A stretch of 64,000 nucleotides of DNA from Streptomyces xanthii (lineage in GTDB: Bacteria; Actinomycetota; Actinomycetes; Streptomycetales; Streptomycetaceae): NCBI RefSeq assembly GCF_014621695.1, contig NZ_CP061281.1, positions 2,170,001-2,234,000 on the forward strand, in the 5' to 3' direction. The notes below the pieces were generated by a model. The model did no database searches, was not told where the DNA came from, and saw nothing but the letters and a program-made list of their open reading frames with translations. Shown here piece by piece: positions 28,986 to 37,341 of this stretch (the first letter of the stretch is position 1; every line of letters starts with the position of its first letter). A program made the translations under genes and the position numbers.

Positions 28986-29553
28986 CGGCGCGACCGGGGC
29001 TCCCCGGTCGACGACCTCGGCCAAGATCGTGGTGGCCGGTGGCTTCGGCGTCGGCAAGACCACGTTCGTGGGTTCGGTCTCCGAGATCAACCCGCTGCGT
29101 ACCGAGGCCGTGATGACGTCCGCGTCCGCGGGCATCGACGACCTCACGCACACCGGGGACAAGACGACCACGACGGTCGCCATGGACTTCGGCCGCATCA
29201 CGCTCGACCAGGACCTGATCCTGTACCTGTTCGGCACGCCGGGTCAGGACCGCTTCTGGTTCATGTGGGACGACCTGGTGCGCGGCGCGATCGGCGCCGT
29301 GGTCCTCGTCGACACGCGCCGGCTCGCGGACTGTTTCCCGGCCGTGGACTACTTCGAGAACTCGGGGCTGCCGTTCGTGGTCGCCCTCAACGGGTTCGAC
29401 GGGCACCAGCCGTACAACCCGGAAGAGGTCCGCGAGGCGCTGCAGATCGGTCCGGACACCCCGATCATCACGACGGACGCCCGGCACCGTGCGGATGCAA
29501 AGAGTGCGCTGATCACGCTGGTGGAGCACGCGCTGATGGCCCGCCTCAAGTAA
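28966..29553 (+). CDS. cvnD1: conservon small GTPase CvnD
   Basis: 195 aa Ras-like GTPase of the MglA/CvnD group. P-loop GGFGVGKTT (25-33), Thr-rich switch I (DKTTTTVAMDFG) and G3 motif LFGTPGQDRFWFMW are clear; the G4 position is LNGFD rather than NKxD, as in its cvn2 paralogue. It is the output switch of the conservon. The GTG start is inside the cvnC1 3' end. Confidence 0.96.
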   Translation: MDFASSDGATGAPRSTTSAKIVVAGGFGVGKTTFVGSVSEINPLRTEAVMTSASAGIDDLTHTGDKTTTTVAMDFGRITLDQDLILYLFGTPGQDRFWFMWDDLVRGAIGAVVLVDTRRLADCFPAVDYFENSGLPFVVALNGFDGHQPYNPEEVREALQIGPDTPIITTDARHRADAKSALITLVEHALMARLK

Positions 29554-29635
29554 CGGGAAACGGTCGCAAGTAGGCCACCAAGTGACAAGATCCGTACGGT
29601 AGTTGTCAGTGGCTCCGCGCAGGCCCGTGTGGCCT

Positions 29636-29664
29636 TTGACACGCGGGGCCACTGTGTTCATAAC
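29636..29664 (+). promoter_or_regulatory. consensus-like promoter in cvn1-cvn2 gap
   Basis: TTGACA (29636-29641), a 17-bp spacer and CATAAC (29659-29664). The -35 box is perfect. It lies upstream of an intrinsic terminator, so the predicted transcript would be short. Confidence 0.45.
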
Positions 29665-29670
29665 GTTTCG

Positions 29671-29758
29671 ACAGAGAATTCCACGGGCACCGACACGGGT
29701 CGCGCACACCTGGCTCCACTGTGCTCACAAGAGCCCCGCCTTTTGGCGGGGCTCGTTC
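29671..29758 (+). ncRNA. possible small RNA between the two conservons
   Basis: The interval from the predicted start of the promoter above to the end of the terminator (about 85-90 nt) has no credible ORF. It could be a small RNA or a terminated leader. Inference only; no conserved family recognised. Confidence 0.25.
29731..29754 (+). terminator. intrinsic terminator in cvn1-cvn2 gap
   Basis: A GAGCCCCGCC/GGCGGGGCTC stem with TTTT loop, followed by a T-rich tail (GTTCTTT). The remaining gap to 29925 contains no gene and presumably holds the cvn2 promoter. Confidence 0.85.
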
Positions 29759-29925
29759 TTTATGCCCGTTTTATCTGGGGGGACGGCGTCCTGGAGCTTC
29801 CGGTTCCGACTGTTTGGAAGTGCGCCTCCTGACGTGCTGGAATGCGCTGAACTGCCCAGTAAGAACGGGCCTGGAGACACACAGCGGCACGTGTAGGTGC
29901 CGACCGCCGAGAGGTTGTTGGTCGA

Positions 29926-32900
29926 GTGAGGCGAAGCAAGAACAGTCCCGAGCCGGCTTCGGCACGGGGCAACTTCACCCCGCCGCCGCGCACAGCGGCC
30001 GAGGCCGCACCGGTGGCCGAGGCCGCGGCGCCGGCACCGTCGGGCGGACGGATGTCGCCGCGCAACTGGCGCGTGCCCACGAAGCTGAACGCGATCCTGC
30101 TCATACCCGTGATCGTGGGTCTGGTCATGGGCGGCTTCCAGGTGAAGAACTCCATCGACACCTGGCACGAGGCCCAGGACGCCGAGGCCACGGCCCGGCT
30201 GGTGCAGGCGTCCCTGACCTACGGCAACCTCCTCATCGAGGAGCGCGACGTCACGGCCGCCCCGCTGCTCCAGGGCAAGAAGGACGACCCCAAGGTCATC
30301 GAGGCCCGTGACGCGACGGACCGCGCCGCGACGGCGTTCCGCGCGGCCGCGCAGAACATGCCGCAGACCGAGGGCCTCAAGCGGCGCCTGGACGGGTTCA
30401 ACAAGGTCGAGGGCGGTCTCGACAAGCTGCGGGCCGCCGCCTACACCTCCAAGCTGCCCGGCACGCAGACCGAAGAGGGCTACGTCCAGATCCAGCACCC
30501 GCTGATGGAGTTCGCCAACGAGCTCGGTCTGGGCACCGGAAACATCACGAGTTACGGCCGCACGGTCTACGCGATCTCGCTGTCGAAGGCGGCGCTCTCG
30601 CTCGAGCGCTCCATCGGCATGCACCTGCTCGTGAAGCCCGGCCCGACCCGGGAGAGCTTCGCCAAGCAGCGCACCGCGCTCGGCAGCTACGCCTACCTCG
30701 AGGGCATCGCCATCGAGGAGTACAAGGGCGGTGGCACCCCCGAAGACCTGGCCAAGCTCGAGCAGGCCCAGAAGCAGCTCAAGACGGACGGCGCCAAGCA
30801 GGCGGCCGCGGCCAAGGCCAAGGACCCCTCCTACGTGCCGCCGCCGGCCGACCCCACCGAGATGGTGGCCGGCATCGTCGCGATGCCGAGCACCCAGCCG
30901 GCGGCCCGCCTCGCGCTCGCGCAGGGCGGCATCACCGCCCAGAACTGGTGGGCGGTCAACACGGCGAAGTTCGACGCCTACCGCACGATCGAGTCGGATC
31001 TCGCGGACAAGGCCGTGAACGAGGCGTCCGGCATCGCCGACGACGCCAAGCAGGAAGCCATCGTCATCGGCGTCGCCGTCGTCGTCGCGCTCCTCGCCGC
31101 CGTCGTGCTCGCCGGTCTCATGGCCCGCCAGATGTCGCGCTCCATGCGCCGCCTGCGCACCGCCGCCTTCGACGTGGCCGAGCAGCGTCTGCCGATGCTG
31201 GTCGACCAGCTCTCGCGCACCGACCCGGGCCGGGTCGACACCCGCGTCACGCCCATCCCGATCACCACGAGCGACGAGATCGGCGAGGTCGCCCGCGCCT
31301 TCGACCAGGTGCACCGCGAGGCCGTCCGGCTCGCCGCCGAGCAGGCCCTGCTCCGCGGCAACATCAACGCGATCTTCACCAACCTGTCGCGCCGCAACCA
31401 GTCGCTGATCGAGGGCCAGCTGACCCTCATCACCGACCTGGAGAACAACGAGGCCGACCCGGACCAGCTGGAGAACCTCTTCCGCCTGGACCACCTCGCG
31501 ACCCGTATGCGCCGCAACGGCGAGAACCTCCTGGTCCTCGCCGGCGAGGAGCCCGGCCGCCGCTGGGACCAGCCGGTCCCGCTGGTCGACGTGCTGCGCG
31601 CCGCCTCCTCCGAGGTGGAGCAGTACGAGCGCGTCGAGCTGTCCGGCGTCCCGGAGGCCGAGATCCACGGCCGCGCGGTCACCGACCTCGTGCACCTGCT
31701 CGCCGAGCTCCTGGAGAACGCGACGACGTTCTCCTCCCCGCAGACCAAGGTCCGCGTCACCGCGACCCGTCTCCCCGACGGCCGCGTCATGATCGAGATC
31801 CACGACAAGGGCATCGGCCTCACCGCCGAGGACTTCGCGGACATCAACCACAAGCTGGCGAACCCGCCGACCGTGGACGCCGCGATCTCCAGCCGCATGG
31901 GCCTCTTCGTGGTCGGCCGCCTGTCGGACCGGCACGGCATCCGCGTCCAGCTGCGCCCCTCGGGCGAGCAGGCCGGCACCACCTCGCTGGTCATGCTCCC
32001 GGACGGGATCACCCACGGTGGTGGCGGTCAGCAGGCGCACGACCAGAACGAGTTCACCGTCTCGACGATGATTCCGCAGCAGCCGGCCTTCGAGAAGGCG
32101 CCGCTGCGCACCGCCGCCGAGCTCGGCTTCGACGACAGCCGCTACGAGGTCCCGGACGACGCCCGCGAGCTCGACCCGGTCGGCCGTTCGCTGATGCGTG
32201 AGGAGCGCCGCGCGGCGCTCGAGGCCCAGGCCCACACGCCCGAACCGGGCCACTCGCCCGACGGCCGCCCGCTGTTCCGCGACGAGGTCGCCCCGCAGCA
32301 GCCGGAGCCCGACACCGCGTACGCGCCGCAGTCCGCCTACGCCGATCAGCAGGTCGGCTACGACCACGGCCAGGATTCCGGCTACGCCGATCAGCGTCAG
32401 GACGTCTACGGCGAGCAGCAGCCCGCCTACGACGGACAGTCCCAGGGCGGGTACGACGGATTCGCCGCGGGCCGACCGGGCCCGCAGGCCGGCGACCCGC
32501 ACGGCCAGGTGCCGGACTACGGCCCGCACGGCGGCTATGCGGAACCGGCTCAGGAGCAGTACAGCCCGTACGAGGAGCCTGCCCCGCAGGCCGAATGGCA
32601 GGCCCAGGACGGCTATCAGGGCGAGTTCCAGGGCGGCTTCCCGACCTCGTACCCGACTGAAGCGGAATCCGTCCAGGGCACTGACGCCGTGGAGCCGGAG
32701 AGCGTATCCTTCGAGCCGCACGGTCCGCTGTCGGCCGGGCCCTCCCCCTCCGTCCCGCACGCGCTGACCGATGCAGGTCTCCCGCGCCGGGGCGGCGCAC
32801 CCCAGCGCCAGGAGCCCGCGCAGGCCCCGGCCGGGGACTCCACGACCGGCGACGACACCTGGCGCTCGGCCAACGACGAGCGGTGGGAGCGTGCGGAGCA

Positions 32901-33108
32901 GCTCAAGAAGCCGAAGGCGGGCGGAGTCACCTCCTCGGGTCTCCCCCGGCGCGTGCCCAAGGCCAACCTGGTCGAGGGCACGGCGGAGTCGACGCCTCAG
33001 GGCGGCCCCCAGATCTCCCGCGCGCCCGAGGACGTTCGCGGCAGACTGAGCAACCTGCGCCGTGGCGTGCAGCGGGGCCGCAGCGAGGGCGGCGGCGAAC
33101 AGCAGTGA
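29926..33108 (+). CDS. cvnA2: conservon sensor kinase-like protein CvnA (second conservon)
   Basis: 1060 aa with the same plan as cvnA1: TM1 (about 55-75), long helical extracellular region, TM2 (about 379-400), HAMP, GHKL ATPase (N-box HLLAELLENA near 592; DKGIGLT), a Tyr/Gln/Gly-rich disordered tail and a conserved end motif SGLPRRVPKANLV. The ATPase core is much closer to cvnA1 than the sensor or tail, so the pair arose by duplication followed by divergence. The frame ends 123 bp before cvnB2, whereas cvnA1 abuts cvnB1. A second frame downstream carries the QER-stop ending homologous to the cvnA1 terminus, suggesting a frameshift (see findings). Confidence 0.9.
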   Translation: MRRSKNSPEPASARGNFTPPPRTAAEAAPVAEAAAPAPSGGRMSPRNWRVPTKLNAILLIPVIVGLVMGGFQVKNSIDTWHEAQDAEATARLVQASLTYGNLLIEERDVTAAPLLQGKKDDPKVIEARDATDRAATAFRAAAQNMPQTEGLKRRLDGFNKVEGGLDKLRAAAYTSKLPGTQTEEGYVQIQHPLMEFANELGLGTGNITSYGRTVYAISLSKAALSLERSIGMHLLVKPGPTRESFAKQRTALGSYAYLEGIAIEEYKGGGTPEDLAKLEQAQKQLKTDGAKQAAAAKAKDPSYVPPPADPTEMVAGIVAMPSTQPAARLALAQGGITAQNWWAVNTAKFDAYRTIESDLADKAVNEASGIADDAKQEAIVIGVAVVVALLAAVVLAGLMARQMSRSMRRLRTAAFDVAEQRLPMLVDQLSRTDPGRVDTRVTPIPITTSDEIGEVARAFDQVHREAVRLAAEQALLRGNINAIFTNLSRRNQSLIEGQLTLITDLENNEADPDQLENLFRLDHLATRMRRNGENLLVLAGEEPGRRWDQPVPLVDVLRAASSEVEQYERVELSGVPEAEIHGRAVTDLVHLLAELLENATTFSSPQTKVRVTATRLPDGRVMIEIHDKGIGLTAEDFADINHKLANPPTVDAAISSRMGLFVVGRLSDRHGIRVQLRPSGEQAGTTSLVMLPDGITHGGGGQQAHDQNEFTVSTMIPQQPAFEKAPLRTAAELGFDDSRYEVPDDARELDPVGRSLMREERRAALEAQAHTPEPGHSPDGRPLFRDEVAPQQPEPDTAYAPQSAYADQQVGYDHGQDSGYADQRQDVYGEQQPAYDGQSQGGYDGFAAGRPGPQAGDPHGQVPDYGPHGGYAEPAQEQYSPYEEPAPQAEWQAQDGYQGEFQGGFPTSYPTEAESVQGTDAVEPESVSFEPHGPLSAGPSPSVPHALTDAGLPRRGGAPQRQEPAQAPAGDSTTGDDTWRSANDERWERAEQLKKPKAGGVTSSGLPRRVPKANLVEGTAESTPQGGPQISRAPEDVRGRLSNLRRGVQRGRSEGGGEQQ

Positions 33109-33113
33109 CGGCG

Positions 33114-33158
33114 GTTGCAGTACCGGCAGTCGTAGTACCAGTAGTTGCAGTACCAGCA
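33114..33158 (+). repeat. three 15-bp tandem repeats after cvnA2
   Basis: Units GTTGCAGTACCGGCA, GTCGTAGTACCAGTA and GTTGCAGTACCAGCA, just past the cvnA2 stop. Read in the frame that later ends NQER-stop they encode VAVPA-like pentapeptides. Confidence 0.85.
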
Positions 33159-33231
33159 GTGATGAAGACGAACGGCCAGGTCAGCGGGTCTCCCGATGAG
33201 CCTGACAGCACCTACAACCAGGAGCGTTAGT

Positions 33232-33654
33232 GTGAGCCCGATGAGCCAGGCGGCACAGAACCTGAACTGGTTGATCACCAACTTCGTGGACAACACCCCC
33301 GGGGTGTCCCACACGGTGGTGGTCTCCGCCGACGGACTCCTTCTGGCGATGTCCGAAGGGTTCCCCCGTGACCGTGCCGACCAGCTGGCGGCCGTCGCGT
33401 CGGGTCTGACCTCGTTGACCGCGGGCGCGTCCCGCATCTTCGAGGGTGGCGCGGTGAACCAGACAGTTGTGGAGATGGAGCGGGGATTCCTGTTCATCAT
33501 GTCCATCTCTGACGGTTCTTCTCTCGCCGTCCTTGCACACCCCGAGGCGGACATTGGCCTCGTTGGGTACGAGATGGCACTTCTTGTCGACCGCGCGGGC
33601 TCGGTTCTCACCCCCGACCTGCGCGCGGAGCTTCAGGGAAGCCTTCTCAACTAG
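33232..33654 (+). CDS. cvnB2: Roadblock/LC7 protein CvnB
   Basis: 140 aa, nearly identical to CvnB1 (only a handful of substitutions), showing strong constraint or recent gene conversion. A GTG start follows the same AGGAGCGTTAG Shine-Dalgarno context as cvnB1. Expected role: regulatory partner of the GTPase CvnD2. It is followed by a ~90-bp gap and then cvnC2. Confidence 0.95.
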   Translation: MSPMSQAAQNLNWLITNFVDNTPGVSHTVVVSADGLLLAMSEGFPRDRADQLAAVASGLTSLTAGASRIFEGGAVNQTVVEMERGFLFIMSISDGSSLAVLAHPEADIGLVGYEMALLVDRAGSVLTPDLRAELQGSLLN

Positions 33655-33747
33655 TAGACAAGCGGTGCGTTTTCGCGCCTCGTGGCCGTAAGGTTTCGGG
33701 ACGCGGCTCCACAGTGATGGTGCCCAGCGCAGTCGGAGGAGGAGTAC

Positions 33748-34326
33748 GTGTCTGGTTCAGCAACACCCCCGAGCGGTTCGTCCGCCAACTGGCCGCCCTA
33801 TGGCCCCGCCCAGGGCCAGGCCGGCGTGGGCGGCGACGGTTCGCAGAACCGGTACGACTTCCCCGCTGCGCCCAGCCACGCCCGGCCGATGCGGCAGCCC
33901 GGTCCCTACGACCAGCCGCACGCGCCGCGCATCCAGCCTGTGCAGCCGCAACCGCGTCCCGACGCGAAGCCCGCGCCTGCTGCGAACAACCCCCTGGTGC
34001 GTCCGTACGCCATGACGGGCGGCCGCACCAGGCCGCGCTACCAGCTCGCCATCGAGGCGCTGGTGCACACCACCGCGCAGCCGCACCAGTTGCAGGGCCA
34101 ACTGCCCGAGCACCAGCGGATCTGCAACCTGTGCCGGGAGATCAAGTCGGTGGCCGAGATCTCGGCCCTGCTGACCATTCCTCTCGGTGTGGCCAGGATT
34201 CTCGTCGCCGACCTCGCGGAGGCGGGCCTGGTCGCCATCCATCAGCCCGGCGGCGACGAGAGCGCCGGCGGCCAGCCAGACGTGACTTTGCTCGAAAGGG
34301 TGCTCAGTGGACTTCGCAAGCTCTAG
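33748..34326 (+). CDS. cvnC2: DUF742 protein CvnC
   Basis: 192 aa. It differs from CvnC1 by a longer Pro/Gln-rich N-tail (~80 residues); the DUF742 domain itself (NPLVRPYAMTGGRTRPRYQLAIEALV...) is highly similar. GTG start with a strong GGAGGAGG Shine-Dalgarno. It ends within cvnD2 (20-bp overlap). Confidence 0.95.
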   Translation: MSGSATPPSGSSANWPPYGPAQGQAGVGGDGSQNRYDFPAAPSHARPMRQPGPYDQPHAPRIQPVQPQPRPDAKPAPAANNPLVRPYAMTGGRTRPRYQLAIEALVHTTAQPHQLQGQLPEHQRICNLCREIKSVAEISALLTIPLGVARILVADLAEAGLVAIHQPGGDESAGGQPDVTLLERVLSGLRKL

Positions 34327-34897
34327 CGGAGGGCCGGCAACTCCAAGTCGTTCCACCACGTCCGCGAAGATCGTGGTGGCCGGCGGGTTCGGCGTCGGCA
34401 AGACGACCTTCGTGGGCGCCGTGTCGGAGATCAACCCTCTGCGCACCGAGGCCGTGATGACGTCCGCGTCCGCGGGCATCGACGACCTCACCCACACCGG
34501 GGACAAGACGACCACCACGGTCGCCATGGACTTCGGCCGCATCACCCTGGACCAGGACCTGATCCTGTACCTGTTCGGCACCCCCGGCCAGGACCGCTTC
34601 TGGTTCATGTGGGACGACCTGGTGCGCGGCGCGATCGGCGCCATCGTGCTCGTCGACACCCGCCGCCTGGCCGACTGCTTCCCGGCCGTGGACTACTTCG
34701 AGAACTCCGGCCTGCCGTTCGTCATCGCCCTCAACGGCTTCGACGGCAACCAGCCGTACAACCCGGACGAGGTCCGCGAGGCGCTGCAGATCGGCCCGGA
34801 CACCCCGATCATCACGACGGACGCCCGCCACCGCGCGGACGCCAAGTCGGCCCTGATCACGCTGGTGGAGCACGCGCTCATGGCGCGTCTGCGCTGA
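34307..34897 (+). CDS. cvnD2: conservon small GTPase CvnD
   Basis: 196 aa, almost superimposable on CvnD1, with P-loop GGFGVGKTT, FGTPGQDRFW and the atypical LNGFD in place of NKxD. The N-terminal ~18 residues are the main divergent part. It ends the second conservon and is followed by a strong terminator. Confidence 0.96.
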   Translation: MDFASSSGGPATPSRSTTSAKIVVAGGFGVGKTTFVGAVSEINPLRTEAVMTSASAGIDDLTHTGDKTTTTVAMDFGRITLDQDLILYLFGTPGQDRFWFMWDDLVRGAIGAIVLVDTRRLADCFPAVDYFENSGLPFVIALNGFDGNQPYNPDEVREALQIGPDTPIITTDARHRADAKSALITLVEHALMARLR

Positions 34898-34914
34898 TCT
34901 GCCCCGCACCGTGG

Positions 34915-34944
34915 AAGGCCGCCCCATCCGGGGCGGCCTTTTTT
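34915..34944 (+). terminator. terminator of the second conservon
   Basis: An AAGGCCGCCCC/GGGGCGGCCTT stem, ATCC loop, then six T. Among the clearest intrinsic terminators in the window. Confidence 0.92.
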
Positions 34945-35050
34945 CGTCACCGTGTCCACTTTTCGTCATCGTGGCACGATCTCGCACGAAACTGCTGAGT
35001 GTTCCTGCGACGTCCGGTACTTTGGCGGCTCCACGGCTTCGGGGGCGGAC

Positions 35051-36031
35051 ATGGAAGCATACGGGGGCGGGCGTTTCATCGGGGATTACTCCGTTGTCAG
35101 GCGCCTCGGCACTGGGGGCATGGGCGCGGTATATCTGTGCCGGACTCGCGCCGGGCAACGCCTCGCGGTGAAAGTGGTGCGCGAGGAGCTGGCCGAAGAT
35201 CCCTTGATCCGCAGGCGCTTCATGCGCGAGGTCGACGCCCTGCGTACGGTGCACAGTCCGTACACGGTTCCGGTGTACGACGCCCGGACCTCCGGTCCCG
35301 TGCTGTGGCTGGCCACCCGCTACCTCGACGGCCCCACCCTCTCCACCCGGGTGCAGGAGTACGGGCCGTTGTCTCCGGCCGAAGTGGCCCGGCTCGGGGT
35401 GATGCTGGCGGAAGCCCTCGCCACCGTGCACGGCCGCGGCATCGTGCACCGCGACATCAAGCCGACCAACATCATCCTGGAGGACGACGAGCCCCGGCTC
35501 ATCGACTTCGGTATCGCCCGCTCCGTCGCGGCGAGCGGTCTCACCCTGCCGGGCACGGCTCTGGGCACTCCTGGCTACATGGCGCCCGAGCAGCTGGACT
35601 GCCGCGAGCCGACCGACGCCGTGGACGTCTTCGCGCTCGGCGCCGTGCTCGCGTTCACCTCCACCGGGCGGCCGCCCTTCGGCACGGGCCGCACGGCGCT
35701 CCAGCGGATGATGGACCGGAGCCCGCCGGATCTCGGCGGGATCCCTCCGCTCCTGGCCGCGCTGATCGCCTCCTGTCTGGCCCAGTCCCCCGGTGCGCGT
35801 CCGACGCTCCGGAAGGTGACGCGGGTGCTGACCGACATCATCGCGGCGGCCGACCGCAGGGCGGCGCACCGGGCCGGGCTGCCGACGGAGCCGGTCGCGC
35901 ATCCCGCGCACCGGTGTCAGGTGCCCACCGCCTCGGGCGCCTGCGCGGTGCGCCCGGCCGCCGAGCGCGTCCTGGCGGCCGGCCTCACCCATGATCTGAT
36001 CAGGAAGGCTGTACTGCGCGATGACCGATGA
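35051..36031 (+). CDS. soluble Hanks-type Ser/Thr protein kinase
   Basis: 326 aa. A full kinase domain: G-loop LGTGGMGAVYL (19-29), Lys41 (AVKVV), HRDIKPTN with Asp135, DFG Asp152 and GTPGYMAPEQL. After ~270 there is a short tail with two cysteines (RCQVPTASGACAV) and no membrane helix or PASTA domain, so it is cytosolic. The ATG at 35051 is chosen; in-frame codons back to 34952 overlap the conservon terminator. It is the first gene of a six-gene + strand run (kinase, YbjN-like, NfeD-like, vWA, PP2C, kinase), overlapping the next gene by 11 bp. Confidence 0.9.
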   Translation: MEAYGGGRFIGDYSVVRRLGTGGMGAVYLCRTRAGQRLAVKVVREELAEDPLIRRRFMREVDALRTVHSPYTVPVYDARTSGPVLWLATRYLDGPTLSTRVQEYGPLSPAEVARLGVMLAEALATVHGRGIVHRDIKPTNIILEDDEPRLIDFGIARSVAASGLTLPGTALGTPGYMAPEQLDCREPTDAVDVFALGAVLAFTSTGRPPFGTGRTALQRMMDRSPPDLGGIPPLLAALIASCLAQSPGARPTLRKVTRVLTDIIAAADRRAAHRAGLPTEPVAHPAHRCQVPTASGACAVRPAAERVLAAGLTHDLIRKAVLRDDR

Positions 36032-36485
36032 ACAGCTGGTCGAACTGGGCGGGAAGTGGACCGACCTGGTCAGGTCCTGGGCGCGGAGCCACGAGGCCGA
36101 TCTCTTCGCCGAGGACGGCGCGCTGTGCGTACAGCTGAGCGGGCGGCCCGCGCTGACCCTGGACGTCAGCCGGGCCGGGGACACCCTGGTCGTCGCGGTG
36201 ACCGACGGCGGCCTGATCCCGCCGGACCGGCTCGCGCCGACCGCCGCGGCCGCCCTCGCGTGGAACAGCCGGGAGGCCAGCCCGGCAGCGGTGCTCGGGG
36301 ACGCGCGCAGCGAGGCTCCACTGCTGTCCGCGGTCGCCACTCTGCCCACCGTCTGCCACATGTCCGAGGCCGCCTTCCGCTCGGTCCTGGACACGCTGGT
36401 CGAGCGGTCGGCGCGGCTGCTGCGCGAGTGCCACGACCTGGGGTTCGCGCTCCGGGGCGACCACGACCTCCCCGCACGGAAGTGA
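36021..36485 (+). CDS. YbjN-like / secretion-chaperone-fold small protein
   Basis: 154 aa with alternating strand-helix pattern (CVQLSGRPALTLDVSRAGDTLVVAVTDG..., then C-terminal helices) resembling the YbjN/type III chaperone-like fold, which usually binds other proteins. There is no catalytic motif or signal. The fold call is from pattern only. It overlaps the upstream kinase by 11 bp and precedes the NfeD-like gene by 3 bp, so it is firmly in this operon and could be an adaptor for the kinase. Confidence 0.55.
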   Translation: MTDEQLVELGGKWTDLVRSWARSHEADLFAEDGALCVQLSGRPALTLDVSRAGDTLVVAVTDGGLIPPDRLAPTAAAALAWNSREASPAAVLGDARSEAPLLSAVATLPTVCHMSEAAFRSVLDTLVERSARLLRECHDLGFALRGDHDLPARK

Positions 36486-36488
36486 TCC

Positions 36489-37271
36489 GTGGAAACTCTC
36501 GCGCTCCTGCTGGGCAGTTCGATCATCGTCGCGCTCGTGGTGCTCGCCGTCCTGGTCGGGGTGACCGCGGAACGGATCACGGCAGACCGGAGGGAGCCTG
36601 ATATGACGGACCGTCACGACTTCGGGGCCGATGAGCCGCCGAGCGGGCGCCGACGCAGGGCCAAGCCGAGCCGCACGATGGCCGAGGACGTGAGGCGGCT
36701 GGGCCGGACCGCCGACGCGGTCGTGCAGCGCCTGTTCCGGCAGGCCGGCCTGTATCCGCACGGCGTACGCGACACGGACAACGCACCGGACGTGCCCGGC
36801 GCGGACGACGCGCGGGACGTGCGGGACGCGGGAGAGGGCCCCGCCGGCGACGGTGTCACCGGAAGTGCTCCGCCCGCACCATCCCTCCCCGAACCGGACG
36901 TGACGGACGACAGGCCCCGCCCCGCCCAGTCCTCCGGACCGGCCGAACGGACCGCGGCCATCTCCCCGTACACGCGCCGCTATCAGCCCGCGACGCGGCC
37001 CGATTCGCTCCCTGCGCCCGAGCGGGAGACGGACTGGGAGGCCGACGAGGCCACCCTCGCGCTCACCGGCGGTGCGCGCGGGGGCCGTCTGCGGACCGCG
37101 ACCGTCGCCACCTGGCTGCGCCCCGAGGGCTATGTCGAGTGGCAGGGTGCGCTGCTCCGGGCCCGGTGGCGGGGCGGGCGCGGGCGCTTCCCCGCGCCCG
37201 GTGCGCTGGTGCGGGTCGATGTGCGCCCGGACGCCGAGGACGACGTGCTCGAAGCCCACCCCTTGCCCTGA
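36489..37271 (+). CDS. membrane-anchored protein with NfeD-like C-terminal domain
   Basis: 260 aa. An N-terminal membrane helix (about 4-25, LALLLGSSIIVALVVLAVLVGV) is followed by a ~150-residue acidic, Pro-rich disordered region. The last ~60 residues (RTATVATWLRPEGYVEWQG...ARWRGGRGRFPAPGALVRV) look like the small beta-barrel (OB) domain of NfeD proteins. NfeD partners are usually flotillins or membrane proteases; neither is in the window. Likely a membrane scaffold for the kinase operon, by inference. Confidence 0.6.
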   Translation: METLALLLGSSIIVALVVLAVLVGVTAERITADRREPDMTDRHDFGADEPPSGRRRRAKPSRTMAEDVRRLGRTADAVVQRLFRQAGLYPHGVRDTDNAPDVPGADDARDVRDAGEGPAGDGVTGSAPPAPSLPEPDVTDDRPRPAQSSGPAERTAAISPYTRRYQPATRPDSLPAPERETDWEADEATLALTGGARGGRLRTATVATWLRPEGYVEWQGALLRARWRGGRGRFPAPGALVRVDVRPDAEDDVLEAHPLP

Positions 37272-37341
37272 CCACATTTCCCCGCTTCCCCGCTCCACCC
37301 TCTCTTCTGCTTCTTTCCCGTCCCCGTCGAACGGAGCCGTC

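Noticed and set aside
33114..33158. Possible CRISPR-like array after cvnA2
   Set aside because: 15-bp units directly abut without spacers. Simple tandem repeat.
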